64,000 nucleotides of DNA, from the NCBI GenBank assembly GCA_041521345.1, contig JBGOHB010000019.1; one strand, given 5' to 3'. Below are positions 7,060 to 15,687 of this stretch, piece after piece (position 1 is the first letter of the stretch; the number at the start of each line of letters is the position of its first letter). The DNA is from Virgibacillus_N oceani_A (lineage in GTDB: Bacteria; Bacillota; Bacilli; Bacillales; Amphibacillaceae). Made by a program: the position numbers and the translations under genes. Below the pieces are notes generated by a model, which ran no database searches, was not told where the DNA came from, and saw only the letters and a list, made by a program, of their open reading frames with translations.

Positions 7060-9084
7060 TTAATCAATATCGATAAGTAAATCCGTAACTTTTTCGGCAG
7101 TATATCCGCTGCCGCCGCGATCTTGTGTTCCTTCAATCATCATAGCAATCAGAATGTCGGGGTTATCTGTCGGATAGCCGACAAACCAGCCGTTTTCCTG
7201 TGCTGAGTCATCTTCTCCGGTCAGTTTTAATTCTGCCGTTCCAGTTTTCCCGGAAATCGGAAAGTCCGCTTCATTGGCAGCAGAAGCAGTACCGTCTGTC
7301 ACGACTGCTCTTAAAGAATCAGCTATCAAATTTGCATGATCTGCTGAAATGACATCATCCTGCCAAATCTGGTTTGTTTCCTCACTGGATAAAAATGTTG
7401 GTTTGAGCATATTTCCTTCATTAATGAACATCGTATAGCCTGCAGCTAAATGCAGTGAGCTCATTTCCAGCTGTCCCTGTCCATAACTGGCATTGGCAAG
7501 CATGACTGCATCATCCATTTCTCCGCTTTCTGAAACGGTTGAAGTACTGATTGGATATTCATATGGCAGCTCTTCGCCAAAACCGATGCTTTCCATGCCA
7601 CCGACAAATGCTTCACTACCCATTTCAACACCTTGCATGGCAAAATAAATATTATCAGAGCGAACCATGGCATCCATTAAATCTACCGGGTCACTTGATT
7701 CTGAAACACGGCGTACTTCATAGTCACCCCAGCCTTCACCATTACTCCAGGTTAAGCCATCAATTTCAATACCTTCATCCGGATCAATCGAGCCATTTGC
7801 CAGGCCAACCGCAGCCGTCAGCGGTTTGATGACAGATCCCGGTGCGAATGTTGCGGAAAAACGATTGAGTAACGGGTTTTGCTCATCATTTTGCAATGTG
7901 TCCCATAACCCTGCTGTTGTACCGTATAAAATTTCATTTGGATCGAATGCAGGACTGCTGACAAGTGCAAGTGTTTCTCCTGTTCCCGGATCAATGGCAG
8001 CAGCTGTACCGCTGTCATCCTCTCCTTCGTATGTTTCATAAATTTTTTCCTGTATATTTAAATCAATCGTAACAGATATATTTTCGCCGTCCTGAACAGG
8101 TGTTTCTGCTAAAACAACATCTTCCTCATCTTCTTTCGTAATAACAGCGGTAACCCCTTTTTCGCCTCGTAACTGGTCTTCATACCATTGTTCGAGACCG
8201 CGCTTACCAATCATGTCTGTTGCATTGTAAGCACCCGATTCTGCTTCCTCCAATTCCTCTGCCGTTATCTCCCCGATATAGCCGACAAGGTGAGCGGCCG
8301 CTTCACCGGCAGGATACACACGACCGGTTACTTCTTTTCCGGCAACCCCGGGAACTTCCCATAGCTGATTTAATGTTTCTTCATCCGTTGACGATACTTC
8401 TTTCAGTGGGACATATAAATGGGGTTCCACCCAATCGGCATTTAATGATGTTTCTATATTTTCTTCCGCTATGCCTAAAAGTTCTGCAGCTTGACTGATG
8501 CTTTGTTCCGGATTATCCATACTCTCAGGTACAATGCCAATTTCATAAACAATATCATTGATTGCCAGCGGCATCTGGTTCCGGTCCAAAATTTCTCCCC
8601 GTTGTGGATTGGTCGTTTGAATGCTAATCTCACCGCCATCTTTTAATTCAGGGAAAATAAATCCTGGATCCCATTCGACAAACCAGTCTTGTTCTTCTTC
8701 CTCTTCTTCAAGCTGATGGAGTGTTGCTTCGTAAGAAAAATTAACCTCGCCTGCCAGTGTTTCCATATCCACTGTAAAAGGGATGGCTGCCGTTCCTTCT
8801 TCCATGGCTGTGTCCAGTGTTTCTTCCTCAATTGGATTAAATTCAACTTGTAAGTCGGACACTGCCAAATCCTCATAAATTTTATTATAACGATCAGCAT
8901 ATTGATCGATAGGATATGTTTCAGTGGATTCCGGTGTAAGCATACTGTACATTTTTTCGAATTCGAAATTATTCCATTGGTTAACATAGGTTTCAAATCT
9001 TTCATTTGGTGTTACTTCCTCTTCTGAACAAGCAGCCAATAAAGCAACTATAAGAATAGATAAACAGATTAATAGCTTTTTCAT
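7060..9084 (-). CDS. pbpC: PBP3-like class B penicillin-binding protein (PbpC/MecA type)
   Basis: The 674-aa lipoprotein has a signal ending LLAACS, giving a lipidated Cys at about residue 19. In order it shows an NTF2-like MecA-N domain (about 25-150), a PBP dimerisation domain (about 160-330) and the transpeptidase domain. The three catalytic motifs are intact: S417-V-I-K420, S476-D-N478 and K613-T-G615. It cross-links peptidoglycan stem peptides outside the membrane. B. subtilis PbpC (PBP3) and the enterococcal and staphylococcal low-affinity PBPs share this architecture, so reduced beta-lactam affinity is possible but cannot be inferred from sequence. It is transcribed alone. Confidence 0.9.
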   Translation of the reverse strand: MKKLLICLSILIVALLAACSEEEVTPNERFETYVNQWNNFEFEKMYSMLTPESTETYPIDQYADRYNKIYEDLAVSDLQVEFNPIEEETLDTAMEEGTAAIPFTVDMETLAGEVNFSYEATLHQLEEEEEEQDWFVEWDPGFIFPELKDGGEISIQTTNPQRGEILDRNQMPLAINDIVYEIGIVPESMDNPEQSISQAAELLGIAEENIETSLNADWVEPHLYVPLKEVSSTDEETLNQLWEVPGVAGKEVTGRVYPAGEAAAHLVGYIGEITAEELEEAESGAYNATDMIGKRGLEQWYEDQLRGEKGVTAVITKEDEEDVVLAETPVQDGENISVTIDLNIQEKIYETYEGEDDSGTAAAIDPGTGETLALVSSPAFDPNEILYGTTAGLWDTLQNDEQNPLLNRFSATFAPGSVIKPLTAAVGLANGSIDPDEGIEIDGLTWSNGEGWGDYEVRRVSESSDPVDLMDAMVRSDNIYFAMQGVEMGSEAFVGGMESIGFGEELPYEYPISTSTVSESGEMDDAVMLANASYGQGQLEMSSLHLAAGYTMFINEGNMLKPTFLSSEETNQIWQDDVISADHANLIADSLRAVVTDGTASAANEADFPISGKTGTAELKLTGEDDSAQENGWFVGYPTDNPDILIAMMIEGTQDRGGSGYTAEKVTDLLIDID

Positions 9085-9426
9085 ACTAACTCCCCCACAA
9101 TATTGTACATACTTATATTATAGCACTTTTTTTATGCAATAAAATGAACAAAAAGTTAATTTTCGATCATCCAATATTTTCATTGCACCGTAAGTTCTTC
9201 TAAATGGAAAAGTCACACTGGTAGTTGCTCCAGGTGACTTTTTTGCTGCTTAGCATACTGTGAAATCTCTGAACTGTAGATTAATTGGTAAATTTATTAG
9301 ACTTGTCCGGGTCAAAGCTCAGCGATAGCGGATTTCGTGGTGTGAAACGAATACTGCACAGTCCCAGACTTTCTTGACCTCCGTACGTCGCTAACCGGGT
9401 GATTCTGCCTTTACTCCTTGTCTGTA
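9085..9426. other. Intergenic region between LCP and PBP genes, with hairpin
   Basis: At 9208-9244 a stem formed by AAAGTCAC and GTGACTTT, with T runs on both strands, can terminate the minus-strand LCP transcript. The 9246-9420 part shows no gene. Confidence 0.45.
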
Positions 9427-10365
9427 CTAACTTGCTTCCATATGGTTTCTTACTTCAGAAGTGATTCGGCTTAACTCTTCATCTGACACGATATAATACC
9501 ATATGTCATCAATTCTTTCACCAGTTCCGTTTATTTCCAAGGTAGTAGAGTTTCGCGGTGTTCCACGATAACTGCCGAATAAGGATTGCATATTATTCAT
9601 ATTCAAGTCGGTTTTCACATTGCCACCCAGAATATCCAGGATTTCCCCGACTTTTGTAATGTTGGAGAAGCTGGCTCCTTCTTTCAACGCTGCTTGAACC
9701 ACTTCTCGTTGACGCTCGTTACGGCCTAAGTCTCCTCGGGGGTCCTCTTTACGCATCCGGATATAATCAAGTGCTTCTGATCCATTTAAGCTAATTTGTC
9801 CCTCAGGAAAATTCGAACCTCCCTGGGAAAATGTCATCGAATTTGTAACGGTGACCCCGCCGATCGCATCAATTCCCTGCTGGAATCCTTCCATATTCAC
9901 TCTGGCATAATAGTGGACAGGAAGATCAAATGCTTCTTCTACGGTTTGTACCGACAAATCCACATCACCGAAAGCATAGGCATGATTAATTTTATCCATC
10001 CCGCGCCCCGGGATATTTACATAAGTATCACGGGGAATGCTGAACATGAGCATGGAATCTGTTTGCGGGTTCAGCGATAAAAGAATCATCGTATCGGATC
10101 GTCCCCCATCTCCTTCCCGCGAATCCACACCAAGTAAAAGAACATTAAGTGATTTACTTTCTTGAAAGATAGCTTCCAATTCTTTTTGCCTTTCCGGATC
10201 ACTGTCTCTTTCCAGCGGGTCATGCATCGTTTCTACAGTATCCCCTAGCTGATTCCACATGTAAAAGGCAAAACCGCCAACAAGTAAAATTAATGCAAGA
10301 AATATTCCACCAATCCAATAAGGCCATTTACGTTTATTTTTGTGTTTACTCACTCTTGAACTCAC
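9427..10365 (-). CDS. LytR-CpsA-Psr (LCP) family wall polymer ligase
   Basis: The product is 312 aa. It has a short basic cytoplasmic tail, one membrane helix (about 17-37) and an extracellular LCP domain from about residue 70. LCP signature stretches are NVLLLGVDSREGDGGRSDTM, FSIPRDTYVNIPG, KINHAYAFG, and DYIRMRKEDPRGDLGRNERQ with the conserved Arg and Asp residues. LCP enzymes move teichoic acids or other anionic polymers from the lipid carrier to peptidoglycan. It is closest in form to TagU/YwtF, but paralogues are hard to separate. It lies between a PBP and a sortase, both on the same strand. Confidence 0.88.
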   Translation of the reverse strand: MSSRVSKHKNKRKWPYWIGGIFLALILLVGGFAFYMWNQLGDTVETMHDPLERDSDPERQKELEAIFQESKSLNVLLLGVDSREGDGGRSDTMILLSLNPQTDSMLMFSIPRDTYVNIPGRGMDKINHAYAFGDVDLSVQTVEEAFDLPVHYYARVNMEGFQQGIDAIGGVTVTNSMTFSQGGSNFPEGQISLNGSEALDYIRMRKEDPRGDLGRNERQREVVQAALKEGASFSNITKVGEILDILGGNVKTDLNMNNMQSLFGSYRGTPRNSTTLEINGTGERIDDIWYYIVSDEELSRITSEVRNHMEAS

Positions 10366-10387
10366 TCGTATTCTCCTCTGTGCAAGT

Positions 10388-10500
10388 CTTCACTGGGACA
10401 CAGGGACAGGTACTGCGTCCCCATTTTTGTGGGACAGTTAACCTTGGGCTGCGCATAAATGCTCGTCCCATCGAAAAAAGTGTCCCTTATGTCCCCATTC
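10388..10500. repeat. Cluster of GGGACA/TGTCCC inverted repeats
   Basis: Several overlapping GGGAC and GTCCC words lie between 10388 and 10500, for example GTCCCCATTTTTGTGGGAC, and can fold into alternative hairpins. The sequence resembles repeat DNA rather than a terminator, since T runs do not follow the stems. No gene is present in 10366-10628. Confidence 0.4.
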
Positions 10501-10628
10501 GCAAAGTTTGCAAAAAATTATCATATCTGAATAGATTATATCGAAAATAGTCCATTTCGTCTATACGGTTTTTGAAAATATGAAAAATATATCGAACAAG
10601 GGTAAAAATACCTAAAAGGACAGGGTAT

Positions 10629-11210
10629 TTAATTTTCTTCTACTGGAAGCGCGGTAATGATATACCGATCTGGTGCACTTCCTACATAATTAAATGGATA
10701 ACACGTCGATAATGTCAACACCTCATCAGGAGCTGTAGGCACGATGATCGTCCGGTCATCTGCATCCACAATTTTTGTGTCAATAATTTCATAGGAAAAA
10801 CTTCCGTACGGTACTTCCACAGTTAAAATATCTCCCATCTCCAATTCTCCCATATCACGAAAAACGGTATCACGGTGTCCTGATAAAACGATCTGGTCAT
10901 TTTGCTGTGGATAAGCTGTGCCTTCATAATGCCCAACCCCCTTTTCCAGTTCATCTTCATGGGTCCCCTCAATAATCGGCAGTTCAGCCTCCAGCTTTGG
11001 TATATGTAGAATTCCAGCAGCATCCCCTTTTTCCGGATAAAAATCCTGCTGACCCTGATCTGTTTCTTGTGTTGATTTTTCTCGTTCAATGAACGCTTGC
11101 GCTTCAGCTAAACTATCCTTCTGCGCCGCTTCTGTCTTAAACAGTTGATATCCTCCATAACCTAAAAACAAAAGGCCGACTAAAACAAAAATGATGGAGA
11201 GCTGCTTCAT
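10629..11210 (-). CDS. Class D sortase
   Basis: The product is 193 aa. An N-terminal membrane helix at about 4-20 is followed by a sortase domain. The catalytic triad is visible: H112 in SGHRDTVF, C170 in TLSTCYPF and R182 in APDRYII. The TLxTC and SGHRD context, with a single short N-terminal anchor, is typical of class D (YhcS/SrtD-like) sortases, which cut LPDTS/LPDTA/LPNTA-type signals and join the protein to the wall. An LPDTA protein is encoded about 3.5 kb away, at the end of the divergent tasA-like operon (14587-15249), and is the obvious candidate substrate. Confidence 0.9.
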   Translation of the reverse strand: MKQLSIIFVLVGLLFLGYGGYQLFKTEAAQKDSLAEAQAFIEREKSTQETDQGQQDFYPEKGDAAGILHIPKLEAELPIIEGTHEDELEKGVGHYEGTAYPQQNDQIVLSGHRDTVFRDMGELEMGDILTVEVPYGSFSYEIIDTKIVDADDRTIIVPTAPDEVLTLSTCYPFNYVGSAPDRYIITALPVEEN

Positions 11211-11328
11211 AGGAATAAACTCCTCACATTCTTTTTATTATCAGTATATATTCTTTTTGGTAATTAGAAAAGTTTATTTTCCGTAAATATATAGGAAAGC
11301 TATCTGAACTACTGATATGAAGCAATTT

Positions 11329-11527
11329 ACTGTTCTCAATAAAACACAAGATAAATTTAAAAAAGATGAAAATCTAAGTAATTAGGAGTAAAATAAAGAA
11401 ATTTACAGGAAAATGTTCTCAATAAAGTATAAAACGTTCTTTTTGGAGTTTTTATTTCTAGGAAATTTATCCTATACTGCAAATAGGTCGTTCGTTATAG
11501 ATTACAATTTAGACCGTATGTAAGAAC
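11329..11527 (+). promoter_or_regulatory. Putative SinR operator cluster upstream of the matrix operon
   Basis: Four matches or near matches to the SinR heptamer GTTCTYT are present: GTTCTCA at 11332 and 11415, GTTCTTT at 11436, and GTTCTTA in inverted form at 11521-11527. The 13-base word TGTTCTCAATAAA is repeated exactly at 11331 and 11414, and two sites are 21 bp apart, about two helical turns. A SinR homologue is encoded 4 kb downstream. A long-range inverted repeat, CGTTCGTTA (11489) and TAACGAACG (11568), also lies in this leader. Confidence 0.5.
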
Positions 11528-11719
11528 ACATGCTGGACAGCAGCAAAGAGAAAACAATAATAATTACTAACGAACGGATACATATGGAAGGGGGAGGATC
11601 GCTGAATATATAAAATTCACAGAAAATTTAACGGTAAATTCAGGTGAGAATTGTATCATTCATCACGATATCAGCGGGAAATAGTTGATTTTATTTTAAA
11701 TTATTAGGAGGAATGACAA

Positions 11720-12403
11720 ATGAATTTAAAGAAAAAATTAGGTATGGGGATTGCAACAGCAGTAATGGGTGTCGGACTAATTGGCGGCGGCGTATTTGCT
11801 TACTTTAGTGATACAGCTGAGCAGACGAATACATTTGCTTCGGGGACGATTGATTTGGATGTTGATCCTACGGTTCAAGTTCCAATGGAAAATATAAAGC
11901 CGGGCGATTGGATGCCAAGATCGTTTGAACTTCAAAATAATGGCTCTTTAGATATGAAGTATGTGGATCTTAATACTGAATATACAGTTTATACCAGTAG
12001 AGGAGATATCCTTGGTGGAGATCTTGCAGACGAGTACGCTAAACAGCTATATGTTGAATTTTTGAGTAATACATCTGGGGATGAAGACTATGAAGTGATT
12101 GCAGAAGTATCTTTATATGATTTAAAGAATCTGAGTCCAGAAGATTTAGCTACTAAAGTTGATATTGAAAAAATTATGAAAAAACCTGGTAAGATTTGGA
12201 TTCCAATTATCGGATGGATTGGAAGTCCAGTATATGAAAATGTACCTACGGAAGTAACAGGTATTGAAGCACAAGATACTGCAGACTTTGATGTACAATT
12301 CCGCTTCAATGACACTGGTGAAGCACAAAATGAGCTGCAAGGTTTAACTTTAGACCTTGAGTGGACTTTCGAAGGTTTCCAAACAGACGGTGAAGAAAAA
12401 TAA
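11720..12403 (+). CDS. TasA/CalY-like matrix fibre protein, first copy
   Basis: The product is 227 aa. The signal peptide ends in GGGVFAYFSDTA, the hallmark of SipW-dependent TasA/camelysin proteins, with likely cleavage near A27. The mature part follows the TasA pattern: GTIDLDVDP, KPGDWMPRSFELQNNGSLDM and the closing LTLDLEWTFEGFQ. TasA-type proteins assemble into extracellular fibres in biofilms; camelysin (M73) members were also described as proteases, which I cannot judge here. AGGAGGAATG precedes the ATG. It is the first gene of the operon and is followed by a perfect hairpin. Confidence 0.88.
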   Translation: MNLKKKLGMGIATAVMGVGLIGGGVFAYFSDTAEQTNTFASGTIDLDVDPTVQVPMENIKPGDWMPRSFELQNNGSLDMKYVDLNTEYTVYTSRGDILGGDLADEYAKQLYVEFLSNTSGDEDYEVIAEVSLYDLKNLSPEDLATKVDIEKIMKKPGKIWIPIIGWIGSPVYENVPTEVTGIEAQDTADFDVQFRFNDTGEAQNELQGLTLDLEWTFEGFQTDGEEK

Positions 12404-12418
12404 ACAGCTGACAAAAAT

Positions 12419-12456
12419 ATAATTGGAGAAACGGGCAACCCCGTTTCTCCAATTAT
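12419..12456 (+). terminator. Perfect 17-bp hairpin between the two tasA-like genes
   Basis: The arms 12419-12435 and 12440-12456 are exactly complementary with a 4-nt loop (CAAC). No T run follows, so it is better read as an attenuator or a 3' mRNA stabiliser than as a full terminator. Confidence 0.5.
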
Positions 12457-12482
12457 TACAATGTGTACGGGAGGGAGAACAC

Positions 12483-13043
12483 ATGGCCATTAAGGAAAAG
12501 CTTGGAATGAGCATACTGATCGGCTTCTTGGGAGTTGCACTCGTCAGCGGCGGCACTTTTGCCTATTTCAGTGATTCGGTGCAGACAAACAACAATGTAA
12601 CTGCCGGAACATTGGATCTTGGTGTAACGAATATTGATGACGAAGGGGTACTGTTTGAGTTTGAAAACAAAAAGCCTGGGGATACGTTTGATTATACATT
12701 CAGCATGAGAAATGAAGGCTCCCTGGATATCAAGGACGTCACCCTCTATTCAGAACATACTACCCGCGATAAAGACGGGGAATTAACGGATAACAATTTC
12801 GATGAACAGATACTGCTTACTTCAGTCAAAGTAAATGGTGAGGATTTAATAGAAGAAGGGATCACATTGGCTGATCTCAAAGATGACGAAATGATCCTTA
12901 TCGAGAACTTTGACTCCGGGGATGAAGACGCAGATGTTTATGTGGAATTTAAATTCATCAAAACAGACAAAAGCCAGAATAAATACCAGGGCAATTCCAT
13001 TGAGCTGGAATGGACATTTGAGGCAATGCAGACAGAAGACTGA
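12483..13043 (+). CDS. TasA/CalY-like matrix fibre protein, second copy
   Basis: The product is 186 aa from the ATG at 12483, which follows GGGAGGGAG; an in-frame upstream ATG at 12423 lies inside the hairpin and is not used. The signal peptide ends GGTFAYFSDSVQTNN, with cleavage near A27, again SipW-type. The core repeats the family pattern: GTLDLGVTN, KPGDTFDYTFSMRNEGSLDI and IELEWTFEAMQ. It is shorter than the first copy because an insertion present there (about residues 115-175) is missing. Tandem TasA paralogues are known in the B. cereus group (TasA and CalY). Confidence 0.87.
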   Translation: MAIKEKLGMSILIGFLGVALVSGGTFAYFSDSVQTNNNVTAGTLDLGVTNIDDEGVLFEFENKKPGDTFDYTFSMRNEGSLDIKDVTLYSEHTTRDKDGELTDNNFDEQILLTSVKVNGEDLIEEGITLADLKDDEMILIENFDSGDEDADVYVEFKFIKTDKSQNKYQGNSIELEWTFEAMQTED

Positions 13044-13078
13044 TTCGTAAGTCTGCCGGTTGTTCTCCTTCCTTCTAC

Positions 13079-13115
13079 ATGTGACTTGGGAAGTTGCAAA
13101 TTTTCCAAGTCACAT
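13079..13115 (+). terminator. Hairpin after the second tasA-like gene
   Basis: A 14-bp stem (ATGTGACTTGG paired with CCAAGTCACAT, one G-U pair) has a 9-nt loop and a weak downstream T content. It may be partial, since tapA-like and sipW lie just downstream on the same strand. A second inverted repeat, TCATAAATA / TATTTATGA, lies at 13147-13178. Confidence 0.45.
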
Positions 13116-13268
13116 ACTTACATTATTTCTCTTCATTTATGTGCATTCATAAATATATGACAAGTTGTGTATTTATGAGTACACAGAAATGCGTTTCATT
13201 AGGAAGGTTTTTCGCCGGATGGGTTATTTACATAACAAAAGATATTCCAGCTCGAAAGGAGAATGAGG

Positions 13269-13994
13269 ATGCGAAGTAAACGGTTGAGAAGGTTTAGAAG
13301 GCATTTTCCTGTTGCTTTCTTTCTAGTAAAACTTGTACTGATCTGGTATTTAGTTGTTTTTTCTTTCAGCTATTTAACATCGGGAACTGTTGCACATTTT
13401 TTTGATATGGAGGAAGCGGATGCCAAAGTCCTTGCAGGGTATTGGGCTGATGGCTGGGACGGAAGCTCATTGACGTTTATACAAGATGGAAATGAGAACA
13501 TTAAAGCTTGTGATGATCCTGTAGAGGTAGCCATGGAAATTAAAAATGTTGGTGATGAGGACATGGTGAGCGGTAGCTCTTTTGATATTTATTATATCGA
13601 AAATGGCAATCCGGAAAAACACGGAGAGAAGCTTGGAGAAGGAAACATACCTGTACTTAACAGCAATGAATCAACTGAAATCACATATCTTGCGCAAGAA
13701 CCTGGTGTATATGCCTTTTTAGCCCAGCAGCCTGAAGGACATCCAGAGGAAGACACTGTATGGAGTATGTGGGCAATAGTTAATTGTCCTCCAGGTCAGG
13801 CAAAACAGGATGTGGAAGAAGAAACAAAGGATCCTGCAGAAGTTGAAACTGAAGATGAACAAAACCAAGAAACAGAATCCAACGAAGAAGACGATAAAGA
13901 AGAACCAGAAAAAGAAACAGAAACTACTGAAGATGGCGGAGACATAGATAAAACAGAAGAGGAAGAAACAGCGGAAGAAGGTGACGAATCATGA
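13269..13994 (+). CDS. TapA-like (YqxM) fibre anchoring/assembly protein
   Basis: The product is 241 aa from the ATG at 13269, 8 nt after AAAGGA; an ATG at 13263 is too close to it. A basic N-terminus (RSKRLRRFRRHF) leads into a membrane segment and YLTSGTVAHFFDMEEADA, the pattern of the YqxM/TapA family that accompanies SipW. The central part (about 60-180) contains two Cys and an Ig-like pattern (VAMEIKNVGDEDMVSGSSF). From about residue 185 it is a long Glu/Asp/Thr-rich tail of low complexity. In B. subtilis TapA supports TasA fibre assembly. The stop overlaps the sipW start (ATGA). Confidence 0.75.
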   Translation: MRSKRLRRFRRHFPVAFFLVKLVLIWYLVVFSFSYLTSGTVAHFFDMEEADAKVLAGYWADGWDGSSLTFIQDGNENIKACDDPVEVAMEIKNVGDEDMVSGSSFDIYYIENGNPEKHGEKLGEGNIPVLNSNESTEITYLAQEPGVYAFLAQQPEGHPEEDTVWSMWAIVNCPPGQAKQDVEEETKDPAEVETEDEQNQETESNEEDDKEEPEKETETTEDGGDIDKTEEEETAEEGDES

Positions 13995-14557
13995 AGAAAC
14001 GTAAATTTTTAAAGTGGATGAACAGTTTTGTCAGCGGCGTACTCATAGTTTTATTAATTGGTGTTGCTACGGTGTTTGTTTATACAAAACTTTCGGGCGG
14101 TGAGCCGGAAGTTTTAGGCTATCAGTTAAAAACGGTGCTGTCGGGGTCGATGGAGCCGGAAATTCAAACAGGTTCGATTATTGCAGTGGAAACGGTGGAA
14201 GATGGCTCTGGCTTTGCTGAAGGCGATGTGATTACCTTTATGGAAGCTGAGGATAAACTGATCACCCACAGAGTTGTGGAAGTCAATGAAACAAGTGATG
14301 GGGTCATTTATACGACAAAAGGGGATAACAACAATGCAGCGGATTCCAGCCCGGTTTTGGCTGAAAATGTTGTTGCTGGTTATTCCGGGTTTACGTTGCC
14401 ATATGTAGGTTACATCATTAATTTTGCCCAGACACCAAACGGTGCCTTAGCATTTCTTGTCCTGCCTGGCGTGCTGATGATAGGCTACTCCTCTATTACG
14501 ATTTGGAGAGCACTTGGAGAGCTGGAAAAGTCAAAGAAAGCTGCCAGTACAGACTAA
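13991..14557 (+). CDS. sipW: SipW, ER-type signal peptidase I
   Basis: The product is 188 aa. It has an N-terminal membrane helix (about 12-31), then the ER-type Ser/His site: S53 in VLSGSMEPEI and H93 in LITHRVVEV, followed by TKGDNNNAADSSPV and a C-terminal membrane segment (about 150-170). ER-type signal peptidases replace the usual catalytic Lys by His. SipW processes TasA and TapA. The 4-nt overlap with the tapA-like gene implies translational coupling. Confidence 0.92.
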   Translation: MKKRKFLKWMNSFVSGVLIVLLIGVATVFVYTKLSGGEPEVLGYQLKTVLSGSMEPEIQTGSIIAVETVEDGSGFAEGDVITFMEAEDKLITHRVVEVNETSDGVIYTTKGDNNNAADSSPVLAENVVAGYSGFTLPYVGYIINFAQTPNGALAFLVLPGVLMIGYSSITIWRALGELEKSKKAASTD

Positions 14558-14586
14558 TATAAAGTCTTAAAGTGAGGAAGATGTTT

Positions 14587-15249
14587 ATGAAACGCAAAAA
14601 ATTAATACTTTCTCTAATAGCCGTTCTGTTCATTGGCTTTTCACCGTTTCTGGCTAAATCTGCTTTTGCGGATGATGGTATTTCACTTGATGTAACGCCG
14701 GAGGATATTTTATTTCAAGTGGAAAATATGAAGCCGGGAGATTGGGCACCAAGAACGTCAGTTATACAAAATAATGGGCAGAAAGCTTTTTACTATAGTA
14801 TGTACATTCAAAGTGAAGACACGAATAAACTTTTCAATGAGCTACTTTTAGAGATCACCGTTTCTGAAACAGAGCTATATAATGGAAAACTTGCAGATTT
14901 TGAAAATCTGGAAGAAAGAAATCTGGAACCGAAAGAAGAGGAAGAATTGGAGATTACCATTCGTTTTCCAGAGCATCTCGGCAATGATTTCCAAGGCTTG
15001 AATTCAGTATTCAGCTTTATTTTTACGGCAGACAGCCAGATTGATGATACGTCTGTAGAGGTAGATGGTTTTGTAGGAAGCGATGACGATTCATTTGCAC
15101 TGGGAGGCAGCGGTTCTTCTTCAGTTGGCGGCGGAGGAGTTCTTCCTGACACGGCAACCAATATTTTTTTATTTCTTATTTTGGGAGCCATTTTACTCGT
15201 AAACGGCATATTGTTATATATGTATAACAAACGGAGAAAGCGTGCGTAA
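14587..15249 (+). CDS. TasA-like surface protein with LPDTA sorting signal
   Basis: The product is 220 aa from the ATG at 14587; GTG 14572 and ATG 14581 lie in or too near GTGAGG. The signal peptide ends KSAFADDG, an ordinary AxA site rather than the SipW-type YFSD. The body resembles the TasA fold: ISLDVTPEDILFQVENMKPG, DWAPRTSVIQNNGQKAF, and a hydrophobic closing strand. A Gly/Ser-rich linker leads to LPDTA (residues 186-190), a 20-residue hydrophobic helix and NKRRKRA, a complete sortase signal. It is the last gene of the matrix operon. I infer attachment by the class D sortase encoded at 10629-11210. Confidence 0.8.
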   Translation: MKRKKLILSLIAVLFIGFSPFLAKSAFADDGISLDVTPEDILFQVENMKPGDWAPRTSVIQNNGQKAFYYSMYIQSEDTNKLFNELLLEITVSETELYNGKLADFENLEERNLEPKEEEELEITIRFPEHLGNDFQGLNSVFSFIFTADSQIDDTSVEVDGFVGSDDDSFALGGSGSSSVGGGGVLPDTATNIFLFLILGAILLVNGILLYMYNKRRKRA

Positions 15250-15287
15250 AAAAGTGAGTCTTGAGCAGTGTTATTTCATTAAAGAAT

Positions 15288-15294
15288 TTCGACA
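15288..15294 (-). promoter_or_regulatory. Putative Spo0A box upstream of sinI
   Basis: TTCGACA is the reverse complement of the Spo0A heptamer TGTCGAA. It lies about 190 bp before the sinI homologue, and sinI is a Spo0A-activated gene in B. subtilis. A single 7-mer occurs often by chance. Confidence 0.3.
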
Positions 15295-15482
15295 TAAAAG
15301 TATTGGATAAGCTACAATACTAGTTTCATTTTGACAAAACAACCTATCCAAAACCCGCTCTCAAAATAGTATGATAGTCATAGGGGGAATTAATTATACA
15401 TACTTAGAAAACGGGCATGGAGTCCTGGTTTCATAGTGACATGCCATGGCGGGTAAAATGAGAAAAAGTGGGGGTAAAATTT

Positions 15483-15617
15483 ATGCAAAATACGGTGAAG
15501 CAAGTAACCTTAGACTCCGAGTGGGTCTCATTAATTCAAAAAGCAAAAACATTGGGCATGACAGTGGAAGAGATACGTGCATATCTGAAAGAAGCAGGCA
15601 ATGAAGAGAATGCTTAA
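15483..15617 (+). CDS. sinI: SinI-like anti-repressor, 44 aa
   Basis: This small gene encodes 44 aa. The core LDSEWVSLIQKAKTLGMTVE followed by EIRAYLKE closely follows the SinI/SinR dimerisation helices (in B. subtilis SinI: DQEWVELMVEAK, then SPEEIRKYLL). SinI binds SinR and relieves repression of matrix genes. A GTGGGGGT ribosome site precedes the ATG. It sits 70 bp upstream of sinR, as in B. subtilis, and immediately after the tasA-like operon. Short length and family match make it credible although it is easily missed by gene callers. Confidence 0.85.
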   Translation: MQNTVKQVTLDSEWVSLIQKAKTLGMTVEEIRAYLKEAGNEENA

Positions 15618-15687
15618 TTATTTTATTATATAAATAGAACTTCTTACCGTCTTTGTGGTATAATTCCCGTTGAAAGAAGGTGAGAAC

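Noticed and set aside
8220..8498. Plus-strand frames opposite the PBP gene
   Set aside because: They are antisense shadows without ribosome sites or family match.
12088..12438. Minus-strand frame opposite the first tasA-like gene
   Set aside because: It mirrors codon structure of the real gene and has no ribosome site.
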